Translations under genes and position numbers: made by a program
Assembly: GCA_963844635.1 (NCBI GenBank)
Contig: CAWJPD010000010.1
Location: forward strand, 1-64,000
Reading direction: 5' to 3'
Source of the DNA: JAJPKK01 sp963844635
Lineage (GTDB): Bacteria > Pseudomonadota > Alphaproteobacteria > Rhizobiales > Xanthobacteraceae
Length of the DNA stretch: 64,000 nucleotides
Shown here: positions 36,146-45,804 of the stretch, piece by piece
Numbering within the stretch: position 1 is the stretch's first letter
How the letters are laid out: the number at the start of each line of letters is the position of its first letter
The notes under the pieces: model-generated
What the model was told of the DNA's origin: nothing
Database searches by the model: none
What the model saw: the letters and a program-made list of their open reading frames with translations, nothing else

Positions 36146-37176
36146 TCAAGCAGAAATGCGTGGATATTTTGTTTTCTCGCAGTTACGGCATAATGGATTA
36201 GTAGCGTGACCGCTTAGCAATTCAGCTCTTAGAGATTGCATTCGGTCGCCTTGCCAAATGGCGCTGAGGGATTGCTCTCCGATGTTTCCAAGAACATACT
36301 TTGCGTTGTAATCGTTGCAGCACGGAAGTACATCTCCGTTCCAAGCAATGGTGAGATAGCTCCATGGATCGTTACACCAGACAAGATCGTTCTGTCGCGT
36401 TGAATCGTATTTTTCAGAGAAATGGTTGACTGCGTCGACGCTTCCATCGAATGTAACGTATTGTTTCGAGATGAACCCGTCGATTCCGGGATAATTTGAC
36501 CACCGATCAGACGCAAGCTTTATGCTTTCTTTGTTTTCTGAGAAATTGACGACTGTCATGTAGACCTTAGTCTTTGATCTGCTCCTGATTTTTCGATCTA
36601 GAAAGCGCTTAAGGTTATCAACGGAGCGATCATAGCTATTTGCGAGCCCGCGAATTTTCTCGAATGTTTCATCGTTATGCCCATCGAGGGAGATCCAAAG
36701 CTGTGACAGCACATGACCATCAAGAATCTGATCGATCACCCTGTCTTTTAAGAGAATAGGATTGATTGAGTTCTGATGTATAAACGCCGCTCTCGGTGGC
36801 GTACCGAACCAACTTGCCGTAGTTCGGATGCATCAGACTGTCGCCAAAGTGGTGCATATCGCAGGTTCGCGTTGCCGCCGCTTGAGGATTTACTTGTATG
36901 TATTCGTCAATGATCTTTTTGAACAAATCGAATGTCATGAGTTCCCTGTTGCCGGTCCATGTCGTAGGTGCGCGGACACATCACGCATTTTAGCGGGCAT
37001 CTGTTCGTCAATTCGATGTTTCGGATAGCAAAAGGATGGTCAACTTCGAGTCGACGCCGAGACAATAGCTCTCGGAAGCTCTCAATTGATCGGTTGGCTT
37101 CTTCACATGGCGCCGGTCGACGCTGAGGAGACTTCTGAGAAGCAGATCTAAGCAGCTGCGTGAGAGCTGAAAACAT
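36146..37176 (-). pseudogene. Radical SAM/SPASM-domain protein, two frameshifts
   Basis: The start at 37176 (MFSALTQLLRSASQKSPQRR) has a good GGAGG site. The [4Fe-4S]-SAM motif is C-PLK-C-VM-C within NIELTNRCPLKCVMCPRTYD. The frame shifts near 36925 (to MTFDLFKKIIDEYIQVNPQA, HFGDSLMHPNYGKLVRYA) and near 36755 (to SQLWISLDGHNDETFEKIRG). The C-terminal SPASM part has WCNDPWSYLTIAWNGDVLPC, CNDYNAKYVLGNIG and NPLCRNCEKTKYP, with the extra cysteines for auxiliary clusters. Repaired length is ~343 residues. GC content is clearly lower than neighbours, suggesting transfer. It could modify a sugar or peptide; the substrate is unknown. Confidence 0.8.
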
Positions 37177-37568
37177 GCGCGTACCTCCAAACCCCCTCAC
37201 AGGCGGGCGCGAGGCCCTGGCGTCAAAATTTGACGCCGGAGCAATTCTAAACCCTATACGATCTGCCGAAACTATTCCTTCGTCCAACGTATCGCGCACA
37301 GCCGCTCGATAATCCGCGTCAACCAAGCCATCGCGCGTTGCCTTAAGGGAAATGCGAACTGAACCGCTTTCTAAATGTGATCCGGTCAGTTGGAAGTGAC
37401 TGCATCGGTTCCGAACAGGCAGCCGTTGTCCCGTTAGGCTGCCCTGTGGATTCTGAAGGTTAAGGTCATCATTCGCAGCGCTTATGCACTGCGGTCCACG
37501 TCCCCCACGCGATATTGGCCCATGACGGAATTAGGCGCAGGGTGCTTTAGGCGAACATCATACGAGTG
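37177..37568. other. No gene recognised (37177-37568)
   Basis: Upstream region of the radical SAM gene and stop-rich sequence up to the IS256 remnant. Confidence 0.35.
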
Positions 37569-38010
37569 TCAACAGTTCGTTATCAAGCGAACGCGGATCA
37601 GTATCGCCGGGTGCCCACAAGAGCTATCGCCGTTTTTTGGTGATGGCCTGATCGGCCTGGCGGCGGCGGTTGCGGGCTGAGGATTGGCCAGCTTGGCGAT
37701 GACCTCAAGCCCATTGGTGAATTTCACACCGGGAATGAGTTTTTGGCAACTGGTTGTTGCCGTCGAGGCGTCGCCAAATGTTTTGCGCCGCTTCGACAAG
37801 TTTGAAGACCAGGGCAAGCGCGGTACGGTTCGAAAGACATCCCTTCGAACGGACGGTTCGGTGACGCACGGTCGCAAACGTGCTTTCGATTGGGTTGGTG
37901 GTTCTTAAATGTTTCCAATGCTCGGCAGGGAAGTCGTAGAAAGTCAGCAGCACATCACGATGCTTATTCAGGCATTCGCTGCTCACGCTCGGCGGCCAGA
38001 CTTCGCCGGC
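37569..38010 (-). pseudogene. IS256-family transposase C-terminal remnant
   Basis: Minus-strand frames give KHRDVLLTFYDFPAEHWKHL, RTTNPIESTFATVRHRTVRS, KGCLSNRTALALVFKLVEAA and QNIWRRLDGNNQLPK; after a frameshift LIPGVKFTNGLEV completes the end. This is the conserved C-terminal third of mutator-type (IS256) transposases. Its 5' side is fused to a truncated ISNCY copy at about 38010. Confidence 0.8.
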
Positions 38011-39033
38011 GCACGCGGCGGCGCGCCAGTCGACGACGCGCACGCCGAGCGCGCAATAATGCGCGATCTCCTCGCGCAGAACCTTGATCTTCAGGGAGGT
38101 GAGCAGGTCCTTGCCACGCATCGCGGCGGTGTCATCAAGCGCCTTCCTGGCACCTGCCACAATTTCCTCGGCAATGCCGATCAGCGCTTGATAGGTCGAA
38201 GTCTGCCGCGATACGATGCCGCGTCGTCATCCGTTGGATCTCGTACATGCGACGATGCGCAGCACGCGAGCGATTACGAAAACCGGCGATGTGCTGCAGT
38301 TCCAACGCCTTGGCAAGCCGACCGAGGAGCTGCGTGAGGACGCGCTGTCGGTCGGATGATAAATGTCGGTCTCCACCACCGGGTGTCGACCCGCAGCTTG
38401 CTGCCGTCCTCCAGGCCAAGCTTCACGGCAGCTTCGACCACCAGGTCGTTGACCGCCTTGTGCGTCGCCGGCGTCAGCCGGTTGAAGCTTCGGTTGAAGG
38501 CATCGTGCTTGGGCACCTTCTCGCAATAGAAATCGGTGAACTGGCGTAGAGTGATTCCATCGGCGATTCGTTCGCGCAGCTCGCGATAATCCCAGTTCTT
38601 CACCCGCATCAGAACCAGCGCGTGCAACGTCTGCGATGCGGTGAGGCCGCGGCGGCCCTTGTCCGGTTCATTCAGGCCGCGCACCAGGTCGCGGCGCACC
38701 GCTCGATCAGCGCCGGCTGCTTATCGAGAAAATCACGGAGCGCCTGCGGTAAAAGTTCAAGCCGCACACCCTGCCGCAGCAGTTCAAGATCAGCAAAACT
38801 CATCTGTCGCGCCGCCGCCCGCGCCACGGCTAAACTCATACAGGCGAAAGCCGCCAGCTCCAGGCCAACCGCTCCGCTGTTTCTCCAGCAGCGGACATCG
38901 CAAGGCTGTTCGGTGTGACGGCGAATCATCCATCAAATGAGAGACATCGCGCGCCGCAATGGCAAGCAAAACCTGCCGCCAAAACGGTGGAAATGCCTAT
39001 TCTGCGGCACTATTTTGCTCTTCGCGACAGAAA
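38011..39033 (-). mobile_element. ISNCY-type element, truncated copy
   Basis: The left terminal repeat (TTCGCGACAGAAA, ending at 39033) abuts CTAGCTAG. The transposase reads on the minus strand from MSFADLELLRQGVRLELLPQ through MRVKNWDYRELRERIADGI, FNRSFNRLTPATHKAVNDLV to ADRHCRGNCGR..., with frameshifts near 38690 and 38390. Past ALGVRVVD it stops at the IS256 junction. Related to the complete element at 28370-30211 but clearly diverged, so it is an older insertion. Confidence 0.8.
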
Positions 39034-39220
39034 CTAGCTAGATGAAGGCGGTTGCACTCGGTGCCGGCGGCTTCACAAACAGTGGGCCAAACAATTGCTC
39101 CCCTTATGCTCACATCAGGCACGACAATATAGGATTTTCGAAGAACAAGTTTTACCTTCCACGAGGATCAATCTGCTTCCTGATCAACCAAATTCAATTA
39201 AGCAGAGTAGCCAACGGCCA

Positions 39221-40072
39221 TCAGGGTCGAGGGTCGTACCAGATCAGCGCGTCGCCACTTCTGGTAGGATAACCACAATGCAAGATCTCGCCCTCGCCTA
39301 TGAGGTGAAGACTTTGGCGATATCGTTCAGACATCCGAGTAAAAAGCGCTTTCTTGCTTATGTACGTGATTGGGTACCGAACCTCGCGATCGACGAAGTC
39401 ATTCGATGGCGGTCCGCGGCCGTTGTCCCGCAACCTTGTTCGCTGAATAGCCACAAAGGTTTCGTCGACTAAGGATAGCGCACATCGATGAAGCGCGAAC
39501 ACTGGTGCTCGCGTGTCCAGGAGCTTGCTCAAGTAGACAAATGGGTCCGGCGTGTATTGGATGGCGCCGCTCGACGTAAGCAGGTCTACTGAGCCGAGCC
39601 AGAAGACGGCTTCCTCTACGTCGGAGAAGAATTTCAGCCGATCACCAGATAGCTCAGACGCTCGGGCCACCATCTCAGCTGTCTCAACCACTGCCCATTT
39701 TCCCACAGACACTGAAGGATAAGCCTTAATCGTCAGCAAGAAATGGATGCCGACCGATCCTCCGAAGTCAAGGACACGGAGTGGCGCCCCGTTGAAGGCC
39801 AATGGTAGAGCGGCAAAGAGCCCGGCCGTCAAATACCAAGGACAATCCGGAAACGGTCCGGCATTGTGAAAAAAGGCTTTCTGGCTCGGGTACATAAAAT
39901 CCACAACATCAGAGCTCGTATAGCCACCGCCGGCGCAGTCCTTCAGAGCGGCCTGATAAGAGGAGTACGGTTCGAAGCCCGCTTCTGCCCTGCTCAAAAC
40001 AGCAGAGCTGCGGTCCCTCTTCGCTCGCAGCCAACGTCGCATGTTTCCCGCGCCAGTGCCCGTCCTTCGCAC
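39221..40072 (-). CDS. TIGR04325-type methyltransferase
   Basis: A ~283-residue SAM-dependent methyltransferase, intact. It starts at a GTG (40072) or at the ATG ten codons later (40042, MRRWLRAKRDRSSAVLSRAE). The SAM site is LRVLDFGGSVGIHFLLTIKA; later motifs GSVDLLTSSGAIQYTPDPFV and LDTRAPVFALHRCALSLVDE parallel those of the gene at 5508-6397. Products of this family occur in LPS/capsule clusters. The gene lies between two ISNCY-derived elements, so it could have moved with them. Confidence 0.75.
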   Translation of the reverse strand: MRRTGTGAGNMRRWLRAKRDRSSAVLSRAEAGFEPYSSYQAALKDCAGGGYTSSDVVDFMYPSQKAFFHNAGPFPDCPWYLTAGLFAALPLAFNGAPLRVLDFGGSVGIHFLLTIKAYPSVSVGKWAVVETAEMVARASELSGDRLKFFSDVEEAVFWLGSVDLLTSSGAIQYTPDPFVYLSKLLDTRAPVFALHRCALSLVDETFVAIQRTRLRDNGRGPPSNDFVDREVRYPITYISKKALFTRMSERYRQSLHLIGEGEILHCGYPTRSGDALIWYDPRP

Positions 40073-40111
40073 TTAAAGAGGGTTCATTGCAAAAATGCAA
40101 CCCGCCATGAC

Positions 40112-40190
40112 GAGGGTGAGTCGCGCGGTGGAATTTCACCGCCGCGCGCTCGCAGAACCGGACGTGAGGCTCGCGCCTCATCCGGCTCCC
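40112..40190 (-). ncRNA. Group II intron 3' end (domains V and VI), remnant
   Basis: On the minus strand, 40188-40155 is a textbook 34-nt domain V: GAGCCGGA pairs with TCCGGTTC, a TGAGGC/GCCTCA upper stem, a GCGA tetraloop and the two-base bulge. Downstream (to ~40115) a second long hairpin (GCGCGGCGGTG...CACCGCGC) fits domain VI with a candidate branch-point A. No intron-encoded reverse transcriptase can be read in the 130 bp upstream before an IS end at 40322, so this is a truncated intron. Confidence 0.75.
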
Positions 40191-40321
40191 ATTGTTCGGC
40201 TGCGTCCATGTCGTCAGCAAAGCGGGCCATCTCATTGCAACCGTCGAGGTTTTCCCCGGGCGTGAGCTTTCTCGCGGTGTTGACCGGTCTGGTTTTTGCC
40301 TGCTTCTCCTGGTTAGTCTAG

Positions 40322-40818
40322 TTTCTGTCGCGAAGGGCAAGATAGTACGGCAAAATGGGCATTTCCATCGTTTTTGGCGACAAGTTTTGCTTGCCATTGC
40401 GACGCGCGATGTCTCTCATTTGAGGGATGATTCGCCGCCACACCGAGCCGCCCGCGCACCAGGTCGCGGCGCACCCGCTCCGATCAGCGCCGGCTGCTGA
40501 TCGAGAAAATCACAGGGCGCCTGCAGCAACGGTTCAAGCCGCACGCCCTGCCGCAGCAGTTCGAGATCGGCAAAGCTCATCTGTCGCGCCGCCGCCCGTG
40601 CCACGGGCCAGCTCAGCGAGCCGAAAACCGCGGCCGCAGGCCAGCCGCTCCGCTGCCCATCCAGCAGCGGACGACATCGGCAGGCTTGCAGGTTCGGTGC
40701 GGCGGCGAATCATCCCTCAAATGAGAGCCTTCGCCTCACACCGGCAAACAAAACTTGCCGCCGAAAAGCGCTGGAAATGCGGCTTCTGCCGTACTATCTC
40801 GCCTTTTGCGGCAAAAAC
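40322..40818. mobile_element. Palindromic ISNCY derivative with two left ends (497 bp)
   Basis: Both termini, TTTCTGTCGCGAAGGGCAAG at 40322 and its near-complement at 40818, are the left (transposase-proximal) end of the ISNCY element. Matching extends ~120 bp inward on each side, so the element is a long imperfect inverted repeat. The interior holds only the 5' part of the transposase on the minus strand (ARQMSFADLELLRQGVRLEP). Both sides abut CTAG (40318-40321, 40819-40822). It cannot encode a transposase but could be moved by the intact copy. Confidence 0.75.
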
Positions 40819-40891
40819 TAGCTGGACGTCCATAGTTGAAAAATCGCAAGCCGCACGGAACCATTCGCACCGGCAAACATTTGTCTGGCGG

Positions 40892-41677
40892 CTACTCTGC
40901 TACGCTCCACCTGTCGGGCATGAGGGCGTCTTGATTAATTGAGCAGCGCCACAGTACTTCGTGGCGCTGCACATTCTTATCGATCCCGACTTTGTACGAC
41001 AGCACTCGCGTTATCACTTGCGCAAAGTAGGATTTCATCAGCATGACGATCGAAGCCTCGTCGGGGAAAATCTGCAGGTGGTCTGTGGCAGCTTCAGTTG
41101 TTCCGAGACTCTCCGCACCGACAAATACACCCCGCGCGTTCAGAGACGCCTGAACTTTGGTAAGAACGACACTGACATCGTTTTTGGCGAAATGCCCGAT
41201 GGCTCCATTCCAAATGACGGCATCGTAGGACTTGGAGGGGAAATCGTCAGTCACGGCATCAAGCTTGAAGTAGGCGATCCTGGAATTAGCGTTTTTGGTC
41301 CGCGCATATGTGATGGCGTCGCTCTCCACGTCGATCGCGTCGATGTGAGATGCTCTTTCCGCATAGAACCGCTTGGTGAGAAAGCCGTCGCCGCAGCCAA
41401 TATCCAGCACGCAGCTTCCTGGCGGGATGACGTCCCTCGCAACCGCAGCGCGGTCGAAGATGAATGAGGATTGAGGATCGTCTCCGAAGACGAAATCGAC
41501 CATCATGCTGCGAAAGTTAGTGAAATGCGGGTGCTCCGCCGATAATTCCCATGCCAGCCGATTTTTGGCCTTATAGTGAGCCGTCACCCCTCGAACAAGG
41601 GGGCTTTCCAATCCCGAGCTGCCCTTGATGGCTGTCACGTAGTACCGTAAGGCTTCACGTAATGATCGCGGAGCCAT
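40892..41677 (-). CDS. Class I SAM-dependent methyltransferase
   Basis: A 261-residue methyltransferase of the UbiG/Methyltransf_25 type. Start MAPRSLREALRYYVTAIKGS at 41677 after GGTGAGG. The SAM site is GSCVLDIGCGDGFLTKRFYA, followed by IDAIDVESDAITYARTKNAN (acidic loop) and YDAVIWNGAIGHFAKNDVSV. The first ~20 residues and the preceding DNA are shared with the TIGR04325-type gene at 5508, although the rest of the two proteins differs. Likely acts on a polysaccharide or lipid-linked sugar, given the context. Confidence 0.8.
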   Translation of the reverse strand: MAPRSLREALRYYVTAIKGSSGLESPLVRGVTAHYKAKNRLAWELSAEHPHFTNFRSMMVDFVFGDDPQSSFIFDRAAVARDVIPPGSCVLDIGCGDGFLTKRFYAERASHIDAIDVESDAITYARTKNANSRIAYFKLDAVTDDFPSKSYDAVIWNGAIGHFAKNDVSVVLTKVQASLNARGVFVGAESLGTTEAATDHLQIFPDEASIVMLMKSYFAQVITRVLSYKVGIDKNVQRHEVLWRCSINQDALMPDRWSVAE

Positions 41678-42075
41678 TCCTCACCTCGCCTCACCTCACC
41701 TCCGCTTAGCAGCTCTCCTTCGACAGAGTCACAAAAAGGAACCGCTGACGAGGTGCGGCGCCTACTTACGTGGACGCCGGTCTTCCGAACAGAGGTCGAA
41801 TTCTGGTATCCCAGTTCGCCCCCGAAAACGCCGTCGCGGATCGCCCCAAATTGGCCTGCCGGCGGGAACCCAAAACATGCGAGGGGATCAAAGCCTTGTC
41901 AAGAGGCCGAGCCTTCGCTTCCATGCTTGCAAAAATGAGCGCCCGGCCGTGAGTTGCCGATCGGGCGTGTTTGCGCGAGTGTCGCCGGCAGTTGCTATAA
42001 TAGGCAGCTAGGGCTTACGTTCGAAAGAGAAATACAGTAGACCCTGATCATTTCAGGAATTGAGGAATAGCCTTC
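41678..42075. other. Divergent intergenic region (41678-42075)
   Basis: Lies between a minus-strand methyltransferase and the plus-strand NoeA-like gene, so it should hold promoters for both. A purine-rich CCTCACCT repeat (41680-41702) sits at the methyltransferase ribosome binding site. I see no clear -35/-10 pair. Confidence 0.35.
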
Positions 42076-43428
42076 ATGGAAGAGTCCGAAGTTCAATATC
42101 ATCCACAAAGCTACGCAGACCCTAGAGGACGTGTATTCTTCAGAGATGGCCGCTGTTTCCGCCGAATTTATCCGGAGTGGGAAGATTTTTATCGCAAGTT
42201 CATCCTGTCGGATTGTTTTCGCTCCCTTGTCCAGGACGGCCTACTTATCGACACGTGGATCGCGCAAGATGGGGGCCGACCGACAGGTCTCGTTTTGGAG
42301 CACAAACATCTCTCCGTAGCTTCCTATCCCTACGAATGGTGCTTTGAGGCCCTGAAAGATTGCGCGCTTCTGATCCTTGATCTGCAAGAGCGTCTTATTT
42401 TAAATGGTCTTAGTTTACATGATGGCCATCCATTCAATGTCATGTTTGATGCCTGCCGACCGGTCTTCATCGATTTTAGCTCTATTAATTACAAGGCCGC
42501 AGACGGTGGGGCGTGGAGCGCGTTGAATGAGTTCAAAGTGAATCTGCTGAATCCATTGAGATTGATGGCCCATGGCCAAACGAAAATTCCTCGCGCGATC
42601 CTGTGTAGAGACCAAGTTCTCACAGACGAAGAAACGGAGCCTCTCCTGGCTCGCCCAAGGGCCCGCTGGAATATATTCCGTAAATCCAACGGCGACGCCG
42701 TCCGCGAAAATTCACGAGTGCTGTCCAATCGATCGCTGTCCGAGCGGTCGGCACAAACAACCGCGACATTAAGACGACGCATCGAGGAGTTGGAGTATTC
42801 GGCGGCTGCCACCGAATGGTCTGACTACTACGCGGATGAATTTCTCCCCTTGGACCTTCGGCATTATGATCGGGCCAAGATGCAAGGGGTGAGGGATGTG
42901 CTGATAAAGCACAAGCCCCGACAAGTCCTTGACGTGGCGTCAAATCGCGGGTGGTTCGCACAACTCGCGGCCAGTCTGGGCGCGCAAGTCGTGGCGTTTG
43001 ACCTCGACGAGATGTCGATGAATCTTTGCTACAGCGACTGTAAGAAAAATGGAGCCAACGTACACCCACTTGTGATGAACCTGACTAATCCGTCGCCCGG
43101 TATTGGGATCATGAATAAGGGATTCCCCTCCGCGCTCGTTCGCTTCCGCTCAGAGATGGTTCTGGCTTTAGCCATTGTCCACCATCTTGTCTTCACGTCG
43201 CAGTTACGGTTTGAGCAAATTGTTGGAACACTTAACGAGCTAACGAAAAACCTTCTGTTGGTTGAATTCATTCCCAAAGACGATGTCCATATCAATCAAC
43301 GTTGGACGCCTGACAGAGAGTGGTACACGTTGGATAATTTCAAAGCAGAACTAAAAAGGCACTTCAGGAGCATCGTGGAGATGGAAAGTGATCCTCATCC
43401 GCGAATGCTTCTACTTTGCGAACGGTAG
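42076..43428 (+). CDS. NoeA-like protein: kinase-like N-terminal region plus methyltransferase domain
   Basis: A 450-residue protein resembling the host-specific nodulation protein NoeA of rhizobia and related LPS-cluster proteins. Residues ~1-230 contain LSLHDGHPFNVMFDACRPVF then IDFSSINYK, with the layout of an aminoglycoside-phosphotransferase/LPS-kinase catalytic loop (HDxxxxN...IDF). Residues ~255-450 form a Rossmann methyltransferase: ARQVLDVASNRGWFAQLAA is its SAM site (sequence PRQVLDVASNRGWFAQ), then VVAFDLDEMSMNLCYSDCKK and MVLALAIVHHLVF. The ATG at 42076 follows GAGGAAT. Intact. It might modify a surface glycan in two steps; the substrate is unknown. Confidence 0.75.
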   Translation: MEESEVQYHPQSYADPRGRVFFRDGRCFRRIYPEWEDFYRKFILSDCFRSLVQDGLLIDTWIAQDGGRPTGLVLEHKHLSVASYPYEWCFEALKDCALLILDLQERLILNGLSLHDGHPFNVMFDACRPVFIDFSSINYKAADGGAWSALNEFKVNLLNPLRLMAHGQTKIPRAILCRDQVLTDEETEPLLARPRARWNIFRKSNGDAVRENSRVLSNRSLSERSAQTTATLRRRIEELEYSAAATEWSDYYADEFLPLDLRHYDRAKMQGVRDVLIKHKPRQVLDVASNRGWFAQLAASLGAQVVAFDLDEMSMNLCYSDCKKNGANVHPLVMNLTNPSPGIGIMNKGFPSALVRFRSEMVLALAIVHHLVFTSQLRFEQIVGTLNELTKNLLLVEFIPKDDVHINQRWTPDREWYTLDNFKAELKRHFRSIVEMESDPHPRMLLLCER

Positions 43429-43438
43429 GATCGGCTAA

Positions 43439-44089
43439 CTAAGCAGCCTCCCGTGGAAGCAGGAAAATTCCTTTTTCGTCTGTCGTCAACTTTCCTTGCC
43501 CACGAGCGTGCTGCGCATTGGGAGGCAAGTTAAGCGCGGCGCGGCGTATCCGCTCTCGTGTGACGAGGTCCTTGACCGCGCCACCACCAAGTGCACCATC
43601 CACGATGTGACCATCCGGCAGCTCGCGGGTCAGCACGCGACCAGTCAGCTCAGACAAAAAATTCACAAACGGACCAGTCTCGGATCTTGGCATCTGGCCT
43701 TTGCCCGGCCCCGTCCACGCAGCTGAAAAAATGGCCAAAAGTTGCCGACGCCTATTGCGTGGCAAACAAGCCCCGGCTCGGACCTCCGCGATTTTGGCAA
43801 CCCTGGCGAGATCGTCAGCGATGCCCCACAAATATTCGACGTCGGGATCGACCGGAAACCGCGGGAGTTGACGGATCGTGCGGCAGATTTTTGCCACGCT
43901 CTTGCTACCTGCTTGTTTTTTGAGGTTTCGCCACAATTGACAACGCTGCCTCTTTGCATCTTCGTCCGCGACATACTGCTCCACGGCCGTCTCGACCATG
44001 GCGCGGACAGCACGGCGGTCAGCGTTGGGCGGCAATCCCCTCAGGATTTCGCGCCAACCCTGCTCCGACGGCGGCCAGTTCACCCTCAT
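43439..44089 (-). CDS. Hypothetical protein
   Basis: A 216-residue soluble protein starting MRVNWPPSEQGWREILRGLP at 44089 behind GGAG. The centre has helical stretches (VRAMVETAVEQYVADEDAKR) and FPVDPDVEYLWGIADDLARV; the C-terminus is glycine/alanine-rich (DGHIVDGALGGGAVKDLVTR). I recognise no domain. It converges on the NoeA-like gene with 10 bp between the stops. Confidence 0.5.
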   Translation of the reverse strand: MRVNWPPSEQGWREILRGLPPNADRRAVRAMVETAVEQYVADEDAKRQRCQLWRNLKKQAGSKSVAKICRTIRQLPRFPVDPDVEYLWGIADDLARVAKIAEVRAGACLPRNRRRQLLAIFSAAWTGPGKGQMPRSETGPFVNFLSELTGRVLTRELPDGHIVDGALGGGAVKDLVTRERIRRAALNLPPNAQHARGQGKLTTDEKGIFLLPREAA

Positions 44090-44709
44090 ACTCCGCTCCG
44101 TGGTTCTCACTCGCGGCCGTAAGATAGTGCCGCTCCCGTCGTTGTCGCCAATCACATCATCGCCCGCCAGAGGGGCGTAATCTTTCTTTCAGTATCGGCA
44201 GTTTCGTGCCCACGTAGCCTGTATCGCGCCGGCCGGAAGCGACGCAGCCATGCGAGCGAATTGGCAAAGAGTGGTCAACCTCACCATTGTTCAAACGCCG
44301 GAGTCCGAAATTTGGTCCAAAAAACAAAAAAATGCAGGGGCAGGCAAGTTTTGCTTTTCTTGCAGAAAAAATACCCTGTTTTCCCTATTTTAGTTTACGC
44401 AAGCAGAGGTTGCAATATGATTTAAACACACGCGCAGCACCATTCATCTGCTTGAAAAAATTTCAAACAGCTGGAGAAAATCCAATGGCCTGGTGAATCC
44501 CGCCGTGCCGCTCGCCAGCAGGTTGCCGAAGCGACCAGTATGTGGACTAAGTTGATGCGAGGGTCGTAGTTGGTGAAGGGCTTGCCGGTCTTTGCATTCG
44601 CAACTGCGCTCAGCGAGTTCCTCCTTGAGAACGCTACGCTCGCCTCTTAAAATGGCGCAACTGTCGCTTATGGCGGTATGGCAGGCGCGCGAAACGGAGC
44701 CACGAAATC
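44090..44709. other. Intergenic with an AT-rich patch (44090-44709)
   Basis: AT-rich between about 44290 and 44480 (runs such as AAAAAACAAAAAAATG). A possible 69-residue frame there (44287-44496) lacks any motif and is probably spurious. The right end carries the ribosome binding site of the esterase gene. Confidence 0.4.
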
Positions 44710-45627
44710 ATGGCTGAGACCACACGCCCGTATTGGACGATCGGCGCCGCGTTGGCCCTCGTTGCCGCCGCCGTTGCCACCGCCGTTGCCGCCGAGCCCA
44801 TGGGGCAAGCGACGCGCCACGTCAGTACGGCGGGGGGCCGCGCGCGAACTTTCATTGAATATGTTCCGAAGACCTTGAGGCCCGGCGCACCGTTATTGTT
44901 CGTGCTGCATCCTTCCGGGGGTGATGGTGCGGGCATGCGCCAATATTCCAATTACGAATTCGACGAGCTAGCGGACAAACATGGTTTCCTGGTCGTTTAC
45001 CCGGATGGGTTCGACGACACCTGGAACGATTGTCGCGGCGGGTCCCCATTTTCGTCCAAGCGGCTGAAGATCGACGACGCCGGGTTCATCAAAAGCCTGG
45101 TCAACCTTGAAATAACGGCCCACGCGATCGACAGAAAGCGGGTATTTGCCGCCGGCTGGTCCAATGGCGCGCAACTCGCCTACCGCCTGGCGCTGGAATA
45201 TCCCGAGGATTTCGCCGGTGTCGCCGCGATCTCGGCGAGCGTGCCGGTGAAGGAAAATCTCGATTGCGGCCAAGTCGACAAGCCAATTCCCGTGATGATC
45301 GTGAACGGCACCGCCGACCCTATCAATCCGTTTGGCGGCGGCATGGTGAATTTGGGCGAAGCGAAGCTCGGCAACGTGCTCTCCAGCGAAGACACTGCGA
45401 AATATTGGGCGAAGCTGTTGGGCGTAACGGCCCCGCCGCAGAATGCGACGCTGCCGCATAAGGGCGGCCGTACCTCAGTCGACAGCATGACCTGGGTGAA
45501 AGACGGCACCCCCGTGGTCATTTTGTATTCGGTGCAGAATGGCGGGCACGCAATGCCCCTCGAGGGCGAGGACTTGGATTCGCCCATCGCGATCTGGGAT
45601 TTTTTCTCCAAATTGCCGAGCCGCTGA
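44710..45627 (+). CDS. Secreted PHB depolymerase/feruloyl esterase-like hydrolase (LpqC type)
   Basis: A 305-residue exported alpha/beta hydrolase (CE1-like, polyhydroxybutyrate depolymerase family). It has an N-terminal hydrophobic signal (IGAALALVAAAVATAVAAEP). Motifs: PLLFVLHPSGGDGAGMRQYS (oxyanion region), GFLVVYPDGFDDTWNDCRG, VFAAGWSNGAQLAYRLAL with the nucleophile Ser, VNGTADPINPFGGGM with the Asp, and VQNGGHAMPLEG with the His. The catalytic triad is complete. The ATG at 44710 follows ACGGAGCC. Substrate is an ester polymer or aromatic ester and cannot be told from sequence. Confidence 0.85.
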   Translation: MAETTRPYWTIGAALALVAAAVATAVAAEPMGQATRHVSTAGGRARTFIEYVPKTLRPGAPLLFVLHPSGGDGAGMRQYSNYEFDELADKHGFLVVYPDGFDDTWNDCRGGSPFSSKRLKIDDAGFIKSLVNLEITAHAIDRKRVFAAGWSNGAQLAYRLALEYPEDFAGVAAISASVPVKENLDCGQVDKPIPVMIVNGTADPINPFGGGMVNLGEAKLGNVLSSEDTAKYWAKLLGVTAPPQNATLPHKGGRTSVDSMTWVKDGTPVVILYSVQNGGHAMPLEGEDLDSPIAIWDFFSKLPSR

Positions 45628-45804
45628 CGTGGCGTGATCGCGAGGATACTTATCGTGCATTCGGTCGCGCGGCTTAATCTAGCGTGTATTACCGGGATCG
45701 TTACAAGCGCAGCAGCGACCGGCGCCCGTCAATGCATGCTTGCACTGGCACTGGAATATCTGCGTTGAGGCGGGCGTAATCGCGCGCTTGGTGATAAAGC
45801 GCCG

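Noticed and set aside
44287..44496. 69-codon frame in an AT-rich patch
   Set aside because: Low complexity and lysine/phenylalanine-rich as expected from AT-rich DNA, with no ribosome binding site.
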